DNA of 16,946 bases, from the NCBI GenBank assembly GCA_964650315.1, contig CAZYQE010000012.1, positions 1-16,946 on the forward strand. The letters are read 5' to 3'. The notes under the pieces are model-generated. The model worked only from the letters and a program-made list of their open reading frames with translations, did no database searches and had not been told where the DNA came from. This DNA is from CAJMSU01 sp964650315. Lineage in GTDB: Bacteria > Bacillota_I > Bacilli_A > RF39 > UBA660. Made by a program: the position numbers and the translations under genes. Shown piece by piece: positions 1 to 9,451 of the stretch (positions are counted from its first letter, which is position 1; each line of letters starts with the position of its first letter).

Positions 1-51
1 AAGGGACTGAAAATCCCTGTGTCGCTGGTTCGATTCCCGCTGGAGCCACCA
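1..51 (+). tRNA. tRNA-Phe (GAA), 3' part only
   Basis: The window opens inside the anticodon arm. The stem at 2-6/14-18 closes a seven-base loop CTGAAAA with anticodon GAA at 9-11. A five-base variable loop, a T arm with loop TTCGATT, the 3' acceptor strand at 41-47, discriminator A48 and an encoded CCA at 49-51 follow. The 5' half lies outside the window. The T stem (24-28/36-40) has a T26/C38 mismatch in its middle pair. Confidence 0.9.
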
Positions 52-97
52 TTTTTTTGTTAATAATAATTTTTATATAGATAAATTGGTTATTCAT

Positions 98-174
98 GCG
101 CTCGTAGCTCAGCTGGATAGAGCGTTTGGCTACGAACCAAGAGGTCAGGGGTTCGAATCCCTTCGAGCGCACCA
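98..174 (+). tRNA. tRNA-Arg (ACG)
   Basis: Complete 77-base cloverleaf. The acceptor strand GCGCTCG at 98-104 pairs with CGAGCGC, followed by discriminator A and encoded CCA at 172-174. The D arm is AGCTCAGCTGGATAGAGC, the anticodon loop is CTACGAA (anticodon ACG, read with A34 probably converted to inosine) and the T loop is TTCGAAT. It lies 46 bases after tRNA-Phe and 6 bases before tRNA-Pro, so the three are probably co-transcribed. Confidence 0.96.
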
Positions 175-180
175 TTTTTT

Positions 181-257
181 CGGGAAGTGGCTCAACTTGG
201 TAGAGCACTTGGTTTGGGACCAAGGGGTTGCAGGTTCAAATCCTGTCTTCCCGACCA
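181..257 (+). tRNA. tRNA-Pro (TGG)
   Basis: Complete 77-base cloverleaf. The acceptor strand CGGGAAG pairs with CTTCCCG, followed by discriminator A and encoded CCA at 255-257. The anticodon loop is TTTGGGA with anticodon TGG, and the T loop is TTCAAAT. It is the last tRNA of the cluster and is followed 11 bases later by a terminator hairpin. Confidence 0.96.
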
Positions 258-267
258 TTTGATTATT

Positions 268-292
268 AAACCTTATGTTATAAGGTTTTTTT
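268..292 (+). terminator. Intrinsic terminator of the tRNA cluster
   Basis: A nine-base-pair stem AAACCTTAT (268-276) / ATAAGGTTT (280-288) with loop GTT is followed by T residues to 292. It ends the Phe-Arg-Pro tRNA transcript. Confidence 0.8.
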
Positions 293-340
293 GTGGTCTT
301 CTTTTAATTTTATCTGCATATATATACTTAGGTGGTATCT

Positions 341-1342
341 GTGAAAAAGTGTATAGTTTTTCTATTAATTTTAATATTTCCATTTAATATTTATGCATAT
401 TCTGATACTTCACATAGTAGTATTGTGATGGATATAGATAGTGGTAGAATTCTATATAAAAATAATATAGATAATAAGATGTTAATAGCTTCTACTACTA
501 AAATTATGACTGCTATTATAGCAATCGAAAAAGGTAATTTAAATAAAAAAATAATAGTTGGAAATGAAGTATTAAAAATGTATGGTACTAATATTTATGT
601 AGAAGTAGGGGAAAAAATAAAAATAAAAGATCTTATATATGGCTTACTACTTAGGAGTGGTAATGATGCTAGTGTAGTTTTAGCTAAAGAAGTAGCTGGT
701 AATGAAAAGAAATTTGTTAAGTTAATGAATAAAAAAGCCAATAAGTTAGGAATGAAAAACACTATTTTTAAAAATCCCCATGGATTGGATGAGAATACTC
801 AGAATTATTCCACTGCTAGAGATATGGCTATTTTATCTAGATATGTATATAAAAATAAGTTTTATAAAATAGTAACCGCTACTAAAAAACATCAAATTTC
901 AACAGGTAAAAAAACTTATCTATGGTACAACAAAAATAAATTATTAACAGATTATAAATTTTGTACTGGTGGTAAAAATGGTTTTACTCCAAATGCGGGT
1001 AAAACTTTAGTAACTACTGCTTCTAATAATAATTTAAATTTAACTATTGTTTCTTTAGATGATAATAATAGTTATAAAAATCATAAAGAATTATATGAAT
1101 ATATTTTTAATAAATATAAAAAATATAAAATAATAGATAAAAATAAATTTACTATTAGTAAAAAGATTTATAATGGTAAAGCTTATATAAAAAAATCTTT
1201 CTATTATCCTTTAACAAAAGAAGAAGTAGATAATGTTAAAACAGTTATACGTATAGATAAATATGTTAATAATAGGATTGGTAATATAGATATATATTTA
1301 AATAAAAGTAAAATAGGTAATATTTATATATATAAAAAATAA
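341..1342 (+). CDS. D-alanyl-D-alanine carboxypeptidase (peptidase S11, PBP5/DacF-like)
   Basis: Serine penicillin-binding carboxypeptidase that trims the terminal D-alanine from peptidoglycan stem peptides outside the membrane. The GTG at 341 is chosen because AGGTGG (330-335) lies five bases upstream; a GTG at 332 falls inside that site. The 333-residue product begins with a signal peptide (KK followed by a hydrophobic run to about residue 19). The catalytic SxxK box is STTK (S51, K54) and the SxN box is SGN (106-108). The third box, normally KTG, reads KNG at 212-214 within GGKNGFTPNAGKT. Residues from about 245 to the end resemble the beta-rich PBP5 C-terminal domain. There is no visible C-terminal amphipathic anchor, so the enzyme may be released or held by an uncleaved N-terminal helix. 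Assignment to S11 is firm; the subtype (DacA, DacF or DacB) is not. Confidence 0.93.
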   Translation: MKKCIVFLLILIFPFNIYAYSDTSHSSIVMDIDSGRILYKNNIDNKMLIASTTKIMTAIIAIEKGNLNKKIIVGNEVLKMYGTNIYVEVGEKIKIKDLIYGLLLRSGNDASVVLAKEVAGNEKKFVKLMNKKANKLGMKNTIFKNPHGLDENTQNYSTARDMAILSRYVYKNKFYKIVTATKKHQISTGKKTYLWYNKNKLLTDYKFCTGGKNGFTPNAGKTLVTTASNNNLNLTIVSLDDNNSYKNHKELYEYIFNKYKKYKIIDKNKFTISKKIYNGKAYIKKSFYYPLTKEEVDNVKTVIRIDKYVNNRIGNIDIYLNKSKIGNIYIYKK

Positions 1343-1363
1343 AAGAAACATTCGTTTCTTTTT
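1341..1363. terminator. Bidirectional terminator between convergent genes
   Basis: Stem AAAAGAAAC (1341-1349) / GTTTCTTTT (1354-1362) with loop ATTC. T residues follow it on the plus strand, and a run rich in T follows on the minus strand (the A-rich end of the carboxypeptidase gene). It sits between the two converging stop codons and probably serves both. Confidence 0.7.
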
Positions 1364-2270
1364 ATTTATTAGATAATCTAAATAGATTAATACTAGGATG
1401 AGTAAATAATCTTATTCCACTACCATTAGTACCAATACCACTTGATATATATAAATTTGAATCATCTAATTTATAGTGCTCATTATAATACTTTTTAGCT
1501 CCTTCTTTTCTAAGGAAAGTTCCTAAGTATGGAATTCTTATTTGACCATTATGTGAATGTCCTGCTAAAAATAAATCTGTTGTATAATTATTTCTTATTT
1601 CATCTACAGTATCAGGTTTATGTAATAGGGCTATTGTATAAATATTAGAATTATGATTAGCTTCTTTAAAATATTTATATGCTTTATTAATATTTATTTT
1701 ATTATCTAGTCCTATTAATAAAATAGGGTTATTGTTATCTTTATAAATTAAATCATACTCATTATTTAATATAGTAAATTCACTTTGATTAAATATTATA
1801 TTAAACTCCTCTTTATCTTCTTCTCCTTTAATAGCATATTTTCCAATAGAAGCATTAATGTTTTTAAATTCATTTATAATTGCTTCTTGTTCTTTAGAAG
1901 TTAATTTATAATCTTTATCAATTAAGTCACCAGTGAATACAACAATATCAGGATTTCTACTATTTATAATTTTTACTAGATTAGATAGTTCATTTGTAGT
2001 TATAGTAGTACCAAAATGTATATCAGAGAATTGAACTATTTTTTCTCCATTAAAATTGTCAGGTATTTTTTTTGAAATAATTCTATTTTCTCTAACAATT
2101 ATATGTAAATTAGATATATATGTTATATAAAAAAACAGTGCAGTAATAAAAATAATAGAAAAAGCTATTAATTTAAATATAAAAATAGTTTTTTTTCTTT
2201 TCTTTTCTTTATTTTGTTCTGTTTCTATTTTTCTATGTTTATCCTTATTTAATTCAGCTCTGGTTTTCAT
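1362..2270 (-). CDS. Membrane-anchored calcineurin-like metallophosphoesterase (YkuE-like)
   Basis: A 302-residue protein with a lysine/glutamate-rich cytoplasmic N-terminus (1-27), one membrane helix (about 28-50) and an extracytoplasmic metallophosphoesterase domain from about 75. The metal-binding series is DIH (83-85), GDLID (114-118), H217 in LLHKPD and GHSH (237-240). The block usually reading GN-H-D/E is GEED at 149-152, so the metal-bridging Asn and the catalytic His are not visible. Family members such as B. subtilis YkuE act at the cell surface; the substrate here cannot be told. The ATG at 2268-2270 is preceded by GGTGAT four to five bases upstream, the same site type as several neighbours. 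The gene converges on the carboxypeptidase gene. Family assignment is strong, but catalytic competence is uncertain because of the altered block. Confidence 0.88.
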   Translation of the reverse strand: MKTRAELNKDKHRKIETEQNKEKKRKKTIFIFKLIAFSIIFITALFFYITYISNLHIIVRENRIISKKIPDNFNGEKIVQFSDIHFGTTITTNELSNLVKIINSRNPDIVVFTGDLIDKDYKLTSKEQEAIINEFKNINASIGKYAIKGEEDKEEFNIIFNQSEFTILNNEYDLIYKDNNNPILLIGLDNKININKAYKYFKEANHNSNIYTIALLHKPDTVDEIRNNYTTDLFLAGHSHNGQIRIPYLGTFLRKEGAKKYYNEHYKLDDSNLYISSGIGTNGSGIRLFTHPSINLFRLSNK

Positions 2271-2285
2271 ATTATCACCAATTAT

Positions 2286-2315
2286 ATTGTATCACAAAAT
2301 TATTCTATTAGTAAA
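2286..2315 (-). promoter_or_regulatory. Candidate promoter for the metallophosphoesterase gene
   Basis: Read on the minus strand: TTTACT (2310-2315), an 18-base spacer, then TACAAT (2286-2291) preceded by an extended -10 TGA. It lies about 15 bases above the start codon, so the mRNA leader would be very short. The -35 box is weak. Confidence 0.4.
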
Positions 2316-2331
2316 AAAAATAAGTGGATTT

Positions 2332-2360
2332 TTGATAAAAAAAGGAACATGTGTTATAAT
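2332..2360 (+). promoter_or_regulatory. Sigma-A-type promoter for the kinase-like gene
   Basis: TTGATA (2332-2337), a 17-base spacer and TATAAT (2355-2360), with the extended -10 form TGTTATAAT at 2352-2360. The start codon is 31 bases downstream. This promoter shares the 2271-2391 intergenic region with the divergent candidate for the phosphoesterase gene. Confidence 0.75.
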
Positions 2361-2391
2361 ATGCCAAGTATTATTAATTTGGGGTGGTTGT

Positions 2392-3294
2392 ATGAAGATT
2401 ATTAATTTAAGAATGCACCAATTAAGAAGATTGAAAGAGTTAGAATTACCAAAAGGTACATTAAATACTGAGGCATTAATGTTAATACTTAATAAAAAAC
2501 AAGCTAAAACTAAAAATGGTGGAAGAATGCTGTTAAAGTATTTGGATGCTCAAGATGATGAGAAAGTTATGGCTAGAAAAATGTATACTATAAATATGTT
2601 AAATGGATCAAATGAATATCAAAATATAGAAGAATTAATTATTCCAGATCATGTTGTAGTAGTAGAGGGTAAAATTGCTGGTTTTGCTATGCCGTTAATG
2701 GAAAATCATAGAAATTTAGGTAATGTTATTAAGGATGATAATGTTGAACTTAAAGATAAATTTGAATATTTATCACAAGTTGGAAATATTATTCATAAAG
2801 TAAAACATGCTCATGATAAAAACTTTATAATGAGATTTGGAGATCTTAATGAATTTAATTTTATAATTGATTCTGATGATAAAGTTAATGCTATTGATTT
2901 AGATAGTGCTTATGTAGGACAAGATGAACCATCAAATAGTGCATATTATCTTTTAAAAAATCCATATATTAAAATGGTTAAAGAAAAATATAAAGTTAAT
3001 GATAAAGGTGTTTTAATACCTAGTGAAAATACTGATTTATATTGTTATAATATGATAATTCTACATACTTTAGCTAAAGAACCATTATTTAAAGTAGATA
3101 TGCCAACTTATTATAATTATTTAGAGTATTTAAGAGAAATTGGTATAGATAAAGAATTAGTTGAATGTTTTTCTAATATATATTTACCTGTAGATAATAT
3201 TAATCCTAGAGAATTATTATTAGATATAAAAAATGATATAGCAGAAGAGGCTAAGTTTAAGACTTTTAAGAAAGAATATAAAATAAATAAATAA
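2392..3294 (+). CDS. Protein-kinase-fold (aminoglycoside/RIO-kinase-like) protein of unknown substrate
   Basis: A 300-residue soluble protein. The ATG at 2392 follows GGGGTGG by four bases and has a promoter just above; the longer open frame beginning at 2287 would include that promoter, so I reject it. Residues 149-171 read like a kinase catalytic loop and metal-binding segment: FGDL with D151, N156 five residues on, a short beta turn, then AIDLDS with D169/D171. This is the pattern HGDLxxxN...IIDfd of APH, RIO and lipopolysaccharide kinases, except that the residue before GD is Phe rather than His. K49 in LLKYL followed by a basic helix could be the ATP-binding Lys, and PLME (101-104) could be the hinge. 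No membrane segment is visible. I do not recognise a named family, and the kinase assignment rests on motif reading only. It has its own promoter and the next promoter follows directly, so it is probably monocistronic. Confidence 0.6.
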   Translation: MKIINLRMHQLRRLKELELPKGTLNTEALMLILNKKQAKTKNGGRMLLKYLDAQDDEKVMARKMYTINMLNGSNEYQNIEELIIPDHVVVVEGKIAGFAMPLMENHRNLGNVIKDDNVELKDKFEYLSQVGNIIHKVKHAHDKNFIMRFGDLNEFNFIIDSDDKVNAIDLDSAYVGQDEPSNSAYYLLKNPYIKMVKEKYKVNDKGVLIPSENTDLYCYNMIILHTLAKEPLFKVDMPTYYNYLEYLREIGIDKELVECFSNIYLPVDNINPRELLLDIKNDIAEEAKFKTFKKEYKINK

Positions 3295-3296
3295 TA

Positions 3297-3325
3297 TTGA
3301 AAAAAAAGTAAAAATAGTTTATAAT
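3297..3325 (+). promoter_or_regulatory. Sigma-A-type promoter of the T-box/HD/valS operon
   Basis: TTGAAA (3297-3302), a 17-base spacer and TATAAT (3320-3325). The expected transcription start, near 3332, coincides with the first bases of the T-box leader at 3333. The box begins directly after the stop codon of the preceding gene. Confidence 0.8.
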
Positions 3326-3332
3326 TTTTAAA

Positions 3333-3552
3333 GAGATGCAATGAAACTGAGGAGTATATAATAGAGGTTTTTAGAGAGGTTATGGTTGGTGTAAATAACT
3401 AGCTAATATTATAGAAGGTAGCAGTGGAGCATAATTATTGAAATTAAGTAGATAATTCCGGGTGATTCCGTTAAAGATATTTAAGATTACTATTTAGTAA
3501 TAAATTAAGGTGGTACCACGAAGATTCGTCCTTAGGGAGGAGTCTTTTTTTT
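3333..3552 (+). promoter_or_regulatory. T-box riboswitch, valine type (specifier GTA)
   Basis: Leader RNA that senses uncharged tRNA-Val. Stem I closes with ATGC (3336-3339) / GCAT (3429-3432) and ACTG / CAGT. Above them an internal loop has AGTA on the 5' side and GAA on the 3' side, the loop-E arrangement of a specifier loop, capped by TATAATA / TATTATA. The specifier after GAAG is GTA at 3418-3420 followed by a purine, which is a valine codon and matches valS downstream. The distal part of stem I has the GGTTGGTG motif near 3384. The T-box sequence AAGGTGGTACCACG is at 3507-3520; its TGGT can pair with the tRNA 3' end ACCA. The terminator at 3521-3552 is the competing structure. Confidence 0.93.
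3521..3552 (+). terminator. T-box regulated terminator
   Basis: The 5' strand beginning AAGATTC (3521) pairs with GAGTCTT ending near 3546, extended by TCC/GGA pairs around a G/G mismatch, followed by eight T residues. The 5' strand directly abuts the T-box sequence, as expected for alternative antiterminator folding. Confidence 0.85.
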
Positions 3553-3564
3553 GGAGTTGATATT

Positions 3565-4322
3565 ATGGATTTAGAAAAGGCAAAATTAGAATTTATTAAA
3601 TATACTGATGATTATTTAGAATTAGGAAAAGAGTGTGTAAGAAAGGTTAACCATACATTTCGAGTCATGGATTTATGTGGGGAAATTGCTAGTAGTCTAG
3701 ATTTATCTGATGATGAAATTGAGTTAGCTAAATTATGTGGATTATTACATGATTTAGGTAGATTTGAACAATGGAAAAGATATAAAACTTTTTCTGATTT
3801 AGATAGCATTGATCACGGTGATTTAGCTGTTAGTTTATTAACAGAAAATAAATCTAAGTTTTTAAGAAAATTTATATCCACAGATAAATATGATTCCATA
3901 ATATTAAATAGTATTAAATATCATAATAAATATGCTATAGATGAGGGATTAGAAGAAAAAGATGAATTATATTCAAAAATAGTTAGAGATGCAGATAAGA
4001 TAGATATTCTTTATTTATATACAATAGAAGAAATAACAATTGATACAAATAAACAAAAATTTAGTAAAAATATATTTAGTGATTTATTAAACAAAGTTGA
4101 AGTTGCTCGCGTTGATAAAAAAAATAAGGCAGATAATTTATCCACATCACTTGGATTTGTTTTTGATATTAATTTTAAACGTAGTTTTCATATATTAAAT
4201 GAAGAGGATTATTATAATAAAGAAATTGATTTATATGAAGATAAAACTAATAATGAAGAATTTATAAAACAATTAGAAATAGTTAGAAAAAAAATAAATA
4301 AATACATAAAGGAGAGATTATA

Positions 4323-4323
<1 letters not shown>
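3565..4323 (+). CDS. HD-domain phosphohydrolase
   Basis: A 252-residue soluble protein of the HD superfamily, metal-dependent enzymes that hydrolyse phosphate esters of nucleotides or related compounds. The signature can be followed in order: H30 in KVNHTFRV, H62-D63 in LLHDLGR, H84 in SIDHGDLA and D142/D144 in RDADKIDIL. The segment from about 150 on carries no motif I recognise. The ATG at 3565 follows GGAG (3553-3556) by eight bases. The gene lies immediately behind the valine T-box terminator and shares one base with valS (TAATG at 4321-4325), so it must be co-regulated with valyl-tRNA synthetase and translationally coupled to it. The substrate cannot be deduced; a nucleotide or alarmone is possible only by family analogy. 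Confidence 0.85.
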
Positions 4324-6852
<2,529 letters not shown>

Positions 6853-6854
<2 letters not shown>

Positions 6855-6879
6855 AAGAAGTTTAATACTTCTTTTTTTT
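6853..6879 (+). terminator. Intrinsic terminator of the valS operon
   Basis: Stem AAAAGAAGT (6853-6861) / ACTTCTTTT (6867-6875) with loop TTAAT, then T residues to 6879. The hairpin begins within the valS stop codon. Confidence 0.85.
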
Positions 6880-6906
6880 AAAATTTAATATTTGTAAATA
6901 TAAATG

Positions 6907-6935
6907 TTGTAATTATTAAAATTTGTTGCTATAAT
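6907..6935 (+). promoter_or_regulatory. Candidate promoter for the Ig-like lipoprotein gene
   Basis: TTGTAA (6907-6912), a 17-base spacer and TATAAT (6930-6935), 31 bases before the start codon. A second TATAAT-like run lies slightly downstream, so the exact -10 box is not certain. Confidence 0.6.
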
Positions 6936-6966
6936 TAAATTATAATTATAATTTAGGAGGGTTCGT

Positions 6967-8163
6967 ATGGACAAAAGAGGAAATAATTCATCAAGTGTAA
7001 ACTGGAAGAGGATAGTCGGTATAATTGCTGCAATAGTAGTAATAATTATATTGATATTATCTTTAATTAGTTGTCAGAAGAAAAAATCAAATTCTGATAA
7101 ACCAAAAGAAAGAAAGGTAGAAGAAAAGGATAAAAAGCCTAAAAAGAAGGATAAAGATGACAAGAAATTAGATGTTGTTGATACTAACACTAGTTTTGCA
7201 GTCAACACTACTTTTAGTACTAAAACAGCTACTCCAACAAAGACATCTAAAAAATCTAGTGGTGGTAGTGTTAAACCTACACCTACACCAGTAGTAAAAT
7301 ATGATACAGAAGTTACACTAAATGGTGGAGATAAAACATTAGAATATAAAGAGGAAAGCTATAGTGAAGAAGGAGCTAAATATACAAATAAGAAAAATAA
7401 TGTAATCGTAAGTAGTGGAGACGTTGATGATATAAAAACTTATAAAGATGGAGAAGAAGTAGGTGCTCTTAATGCAGATTCTCCTGTAGGAGAGTATCAA
7501 GTAGTATATAGTTATACTAATCCAGATGGAGAAACTGTAACAGCTACAAGAAATGTAACAATTCAAGATACAACAGCTCCAACTATTACATCTTCAAAAT
7601 CAATTACTGGAAATACTGCAACTATTACATTAACAATAACAGATCATTCTGAAATTGGAGAAGTAAGTGTAGTTGGTGCTCAAAGTGGAGAAGTAACATT
7701 AGGAGAAAATTATAGTTTTACAACAGAAGTAAATGATACATTCACTGTTACTGCAAAAGATGTATATGAAAATACAAGTACTAAGACATTATCAGTTAAT
7801 GAGCTTATAACAGAAACTGATCTTACTAATGCTATTACAGTTAATAATCAAAGTAGAAGAGTATATAAAAAAAATGGAGAAAATACTACAGTTACAGACA
7901 TGAGATATGCTAGTACAAATACTAATTATTCTAGTTCAGTAGATACAAGTACATTTAAAAATCCAGAAACTGGACAATATTATAATAGAGCAACTATTGG
8001 TGGACGTGATCGTGATGTTACTGTTGTAACAGGTAATAGAACGGGTCAATTAGATAGACATGAATATCATTATGTTTACTATGAAGTAACTAAAACAACA
8101 ACAGATGGTGATACTACTTATACTGCAACAGCTGCCAATGTTCAAACTGTACATTTCAATTAA
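6967..8163 (+). CDS. Surface lipoprotein-like protein with charged stalk and bacterial Ig-like domains
   Basis: A 398-residue envelope protein of unknown function. The ATG at 6967 follows AGGAGG by six bases. One hydrophobic helix (about 15-35) ends in LISC, a plausible lipobox with C36 as lipidation site; if it is not cleaved, the helix is a simple anchor. Residues 37-68 are almost entirely Lys, Asp, Glu and Ser, followed by a Ser/Thr/Pro/Val linker to about 110. Residues 112-200 look like a DUF5011-type Ig-like domain: the VTLNGGDKTLEYKE start, SEEGAKY, then PVGEYQVVYSYTNPDGE and an ending RNVTIQD. A second beta-rich domain (about 203-277) starts TAPTITSS. The tail (278-398) is rich in Thr, Tyr, Asn and Asp and is not recognised. 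The gene stands alone between its own promoter and terminator. A surface or adhesive role is inference. Confidence 0.75.
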   Translation: MDKRGNNSSSVNWKRIVGIIAAIVVIIILILSLISCQKKKSNSDKPKERKVEEKDKKPKKKDKDDKKLDVVDTNTSFAVNTTFSTKTATPTKTSKKSSGGSVKPTPTPVVKYDTEVTLNGGDKTLEYKEESYSEEGAKYTNKKNNVIVSSGDVDDIKTYKDGEEVGALNADSPVGEYQVVYSYTNPDGETVTATRNVTIQDTTAPTITSSKSITGNTATITLTITDHSEIGEVSVVGAQSGEVTLGENYSFTTEVNDTFTVTAKDVYENTSTKTLSVNELITETDLTNAITVNNQSRRVYKKNGENTTVTDMRYASTNTNYSSSVDTSTFKNPETGQYYNRATIGGRDRDVTVVTGNRTGQLDRHEYHYVYYEVTKTTTDGDTTYTATAANVQTVHFN

Positions 8164-8171
8164 TAAATAAT

Positions 8172-8206
8172 AAAGACTTGTAAAATTAATTACAAGTCTT
8201 TTTTTT
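8172..8206 (+). terminator. Intrinsic terminator after the lipoprotein gene
   Basis: A perfect 12-base-pair stem AAAGACTTGTAA (8172-8183) / TTACAAGTCTTT (8190-8201) with loop AATTAA and T residues to 8206. It is one of the strongest hairpins in the window. Confidence 0.92.
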
Positions 8207-8253
8207 CGACAAAAAATTATATTTTAGTTTGTTAGTATCAAATTGGTGATACT

Positions 8254-8697
8254 ATGAAAAAGAAATTAATTTGGGGATTAGTATTTATATTAATTGGTAT
8301 ATTTTGTAGTAGGTATATTTCTAATATAAATGCTAAAAGTATATTTAATAGTGGAGAATTATATTATTTTGTCCAAGAAGGTGTATATACTAATAAGAAA
8401 GTTATGAATAATGATTTAAAAGATATAAAGAATAGAGCTATTATATCTAAGAATAATAAATATTATGTATATGTAGGTATATCTAAAGACTTAGAAATAG
8501 CCAAATTAATAAAAAAGATATATGAAGATAAGGGATATCAAATATATATAAAAGAATTAAGTGTTGATGATAAAGAATTTTCTAGTAATGTAGAGCAATT
8601 CGATCTACTTATTAAAAATAGTAGTAATGATGAAGATATTCTAACTATAGAGTCTGTTGTTTTATCTAATTATGAGGAAATTATAAATAATAAGTAA
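8254..8697 (+). CDS. Single-pass membrane protein with SPOR-like domain (SpoIIB position)
   Basis: A 147-residue protein with a basic start, a membrane helix (about 5-20) and an extracytoplasmic part. Residues 36-100 have the look of a SPOR peptidoglycan-binding domain: a strand YYFVQEGVY, an amphipathic helix, the strand NKYYVYVGIS, a second helix ending EDKG, and the strand YQIYIKEL. The ATG at 8254 has GGTGAT (8245-8250) three bases upstream. The gene lies between valS and radC, where B. subtilis carries spoIIB, a one-helix protein with a C-terminal SPOR domain that aids septal peptidoglycan remodelling. The SPOR call rests on pattern reading, and the SpoIIB relationship on position plus architecture. 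No clear promoter is seen in 8207-8253. The 24-base gap to the radC start suggests co-transcription. Confidence 0.55.
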   Translation: MKKKLIWGLVFILIGIFCSRYISNINAKSIFNSGELYYFVQEGVYTNKKVMNNDLKDIKNRAIISKNNKYYVYVGISKDLEIAKLIKKIYEDKGYQIYIKELSVDDKEFSSNVEQFDLLIKNSSNDEDILTIESVVLSNYEEIINNK

Positions 8698-8720
8698 ATA
8701 ATATATTAGAGGTGGTTATT

Positions 8721-9401
8721 ATTTATAAGATAAAAGATATTCCTATTAGTGAAAGACCTAGAGAAAAATTAAAAAATATTGGTGTTAATAACTTATCTGA
8801 TTCAGAAATTTTGGCTATTATTCTAAAAACAGGTACTAAAGATAAGTCTGTTAGTGAATTATCCTTAGACTTATTAAATAAATATAGTTTTAATGATTTA
8901 AAAGATATAAGTATTAATGAATTAAATAAAATAAAGGGTATTGGAGAAGTAAAAGCTATTGAGTTATTGGCTTCTATAGAACTTGGTAAAAGAATATTTT
9001 TAAATAAGAATAATAAATTAAAAAAGTTAGTGAATGCTAAAGATATATGGGAAGATTCTAAGTATTTATTTAATGATTTAAAACAAGAATATTTTTATGC
9101 TTTATATTTTAATAATAAACAAGAATTAATAGAAAGGAAATTACTATTTATGGGAACAATTAATGCTAGTACAGTTCATCCAAGAGAAGTATTTAAAGAA
9201 GCATATAGAGTTAGTGCTTCAAGTATTATATGTATGCATAATCATCCATCAGGGGATATTAATCCTAGTAGAGAAGATATCAGATTTACTGATAATATTG
9301 TAAAAACTGGTTATATTCAAGGTATTCCAGTACTAGATCATATTATAGTTAGTGAGAGTAGTTATTATAGTTTTTATGATAATAATATGATAAATATATA
9401 G
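8721..9401 (+). CDS. radC: RadC family JAB/MPN-domain protein
   Basis: RadC-family protein (226 residues from 8721); the family's molecular role is unsettled despite the historical repair name. An N-terminal helix-hairpin-helix segment reads LNKIKGIGEVKAIELLASIE, and the C-terminal JAMM metalloprotease-like motif is MHNHPSGDINPSREDI (about residues 172-187), with both His, the Ser and the final Asp present. Start choice: AGAGGTGG occupies 8708-8715, and the only in-frame codon at a normal five-base distance is ATT at 8721, giving an N-terminus (YKIKDIPISERPREKL) like that of other RadC proteins. An in-frame GTG at 8712 lies within the Shine-Dalgarno site and lacks a site of its own, but remains the alternative start. 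The position between a SPOR protein and mreC matches the B. subtilis order. Confidence 0.92.
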   Translation: MYKIKDIPISERPREKLKNIGVNNLSDSEILAIILKTGTKDKSVSELSLDLLNKYSFNDLKDISINELNKIKGIGEVKAIELLASIELGKRIFLNKNNKLKKLVNAKDIWEDSKYLFNDLKQEYFYALYFNNKQELIERKLLFMGTINASTVHPREVFKEAYRVSASSIICMHNHPSGDINPSREDIRFTDNIVKTGYIQGIPVLDHIIVSESSYYSFYDNNMINI

Positions 9402-9430
9402 TTGTTTATAAAAATAATTTATATTATAAT
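9402..9430 (+). promoter_or_regulatory. Candidate promoter for mreCD
   Basis: TTGTTT (9402-9407), a 17-base spacer and TATAAT (9425-9430), beginning directly after the radC stop codon and 21 bases before the mreC start. It would allow mreCD expression independent of radC. Confidence 0.6.
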
Positions 9431-9451
9431 AATTAAGGATGGGATGATATT

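Noticed and set aside
187..387. Open frame across tRNA-Pro and its terminator
   Set aside because: It overlaps a complete tRNA and a terminator hairpin and has no ribosome binding site.
3117..3341. Minus-strand open frame across the kinase-like gene end and the T-box promoter
   Set aside because: It runs opposite a supported gene and through a promoter and leader, and has a low-complexity product.
7339..7566. Minus-strand Ile/Ser/Tyr-rich open frame inside the lipoprotein gene
   Set aside because: It is the complement of an acidic, A-rich coding sequence with no ribosome binding site or recognisable product.
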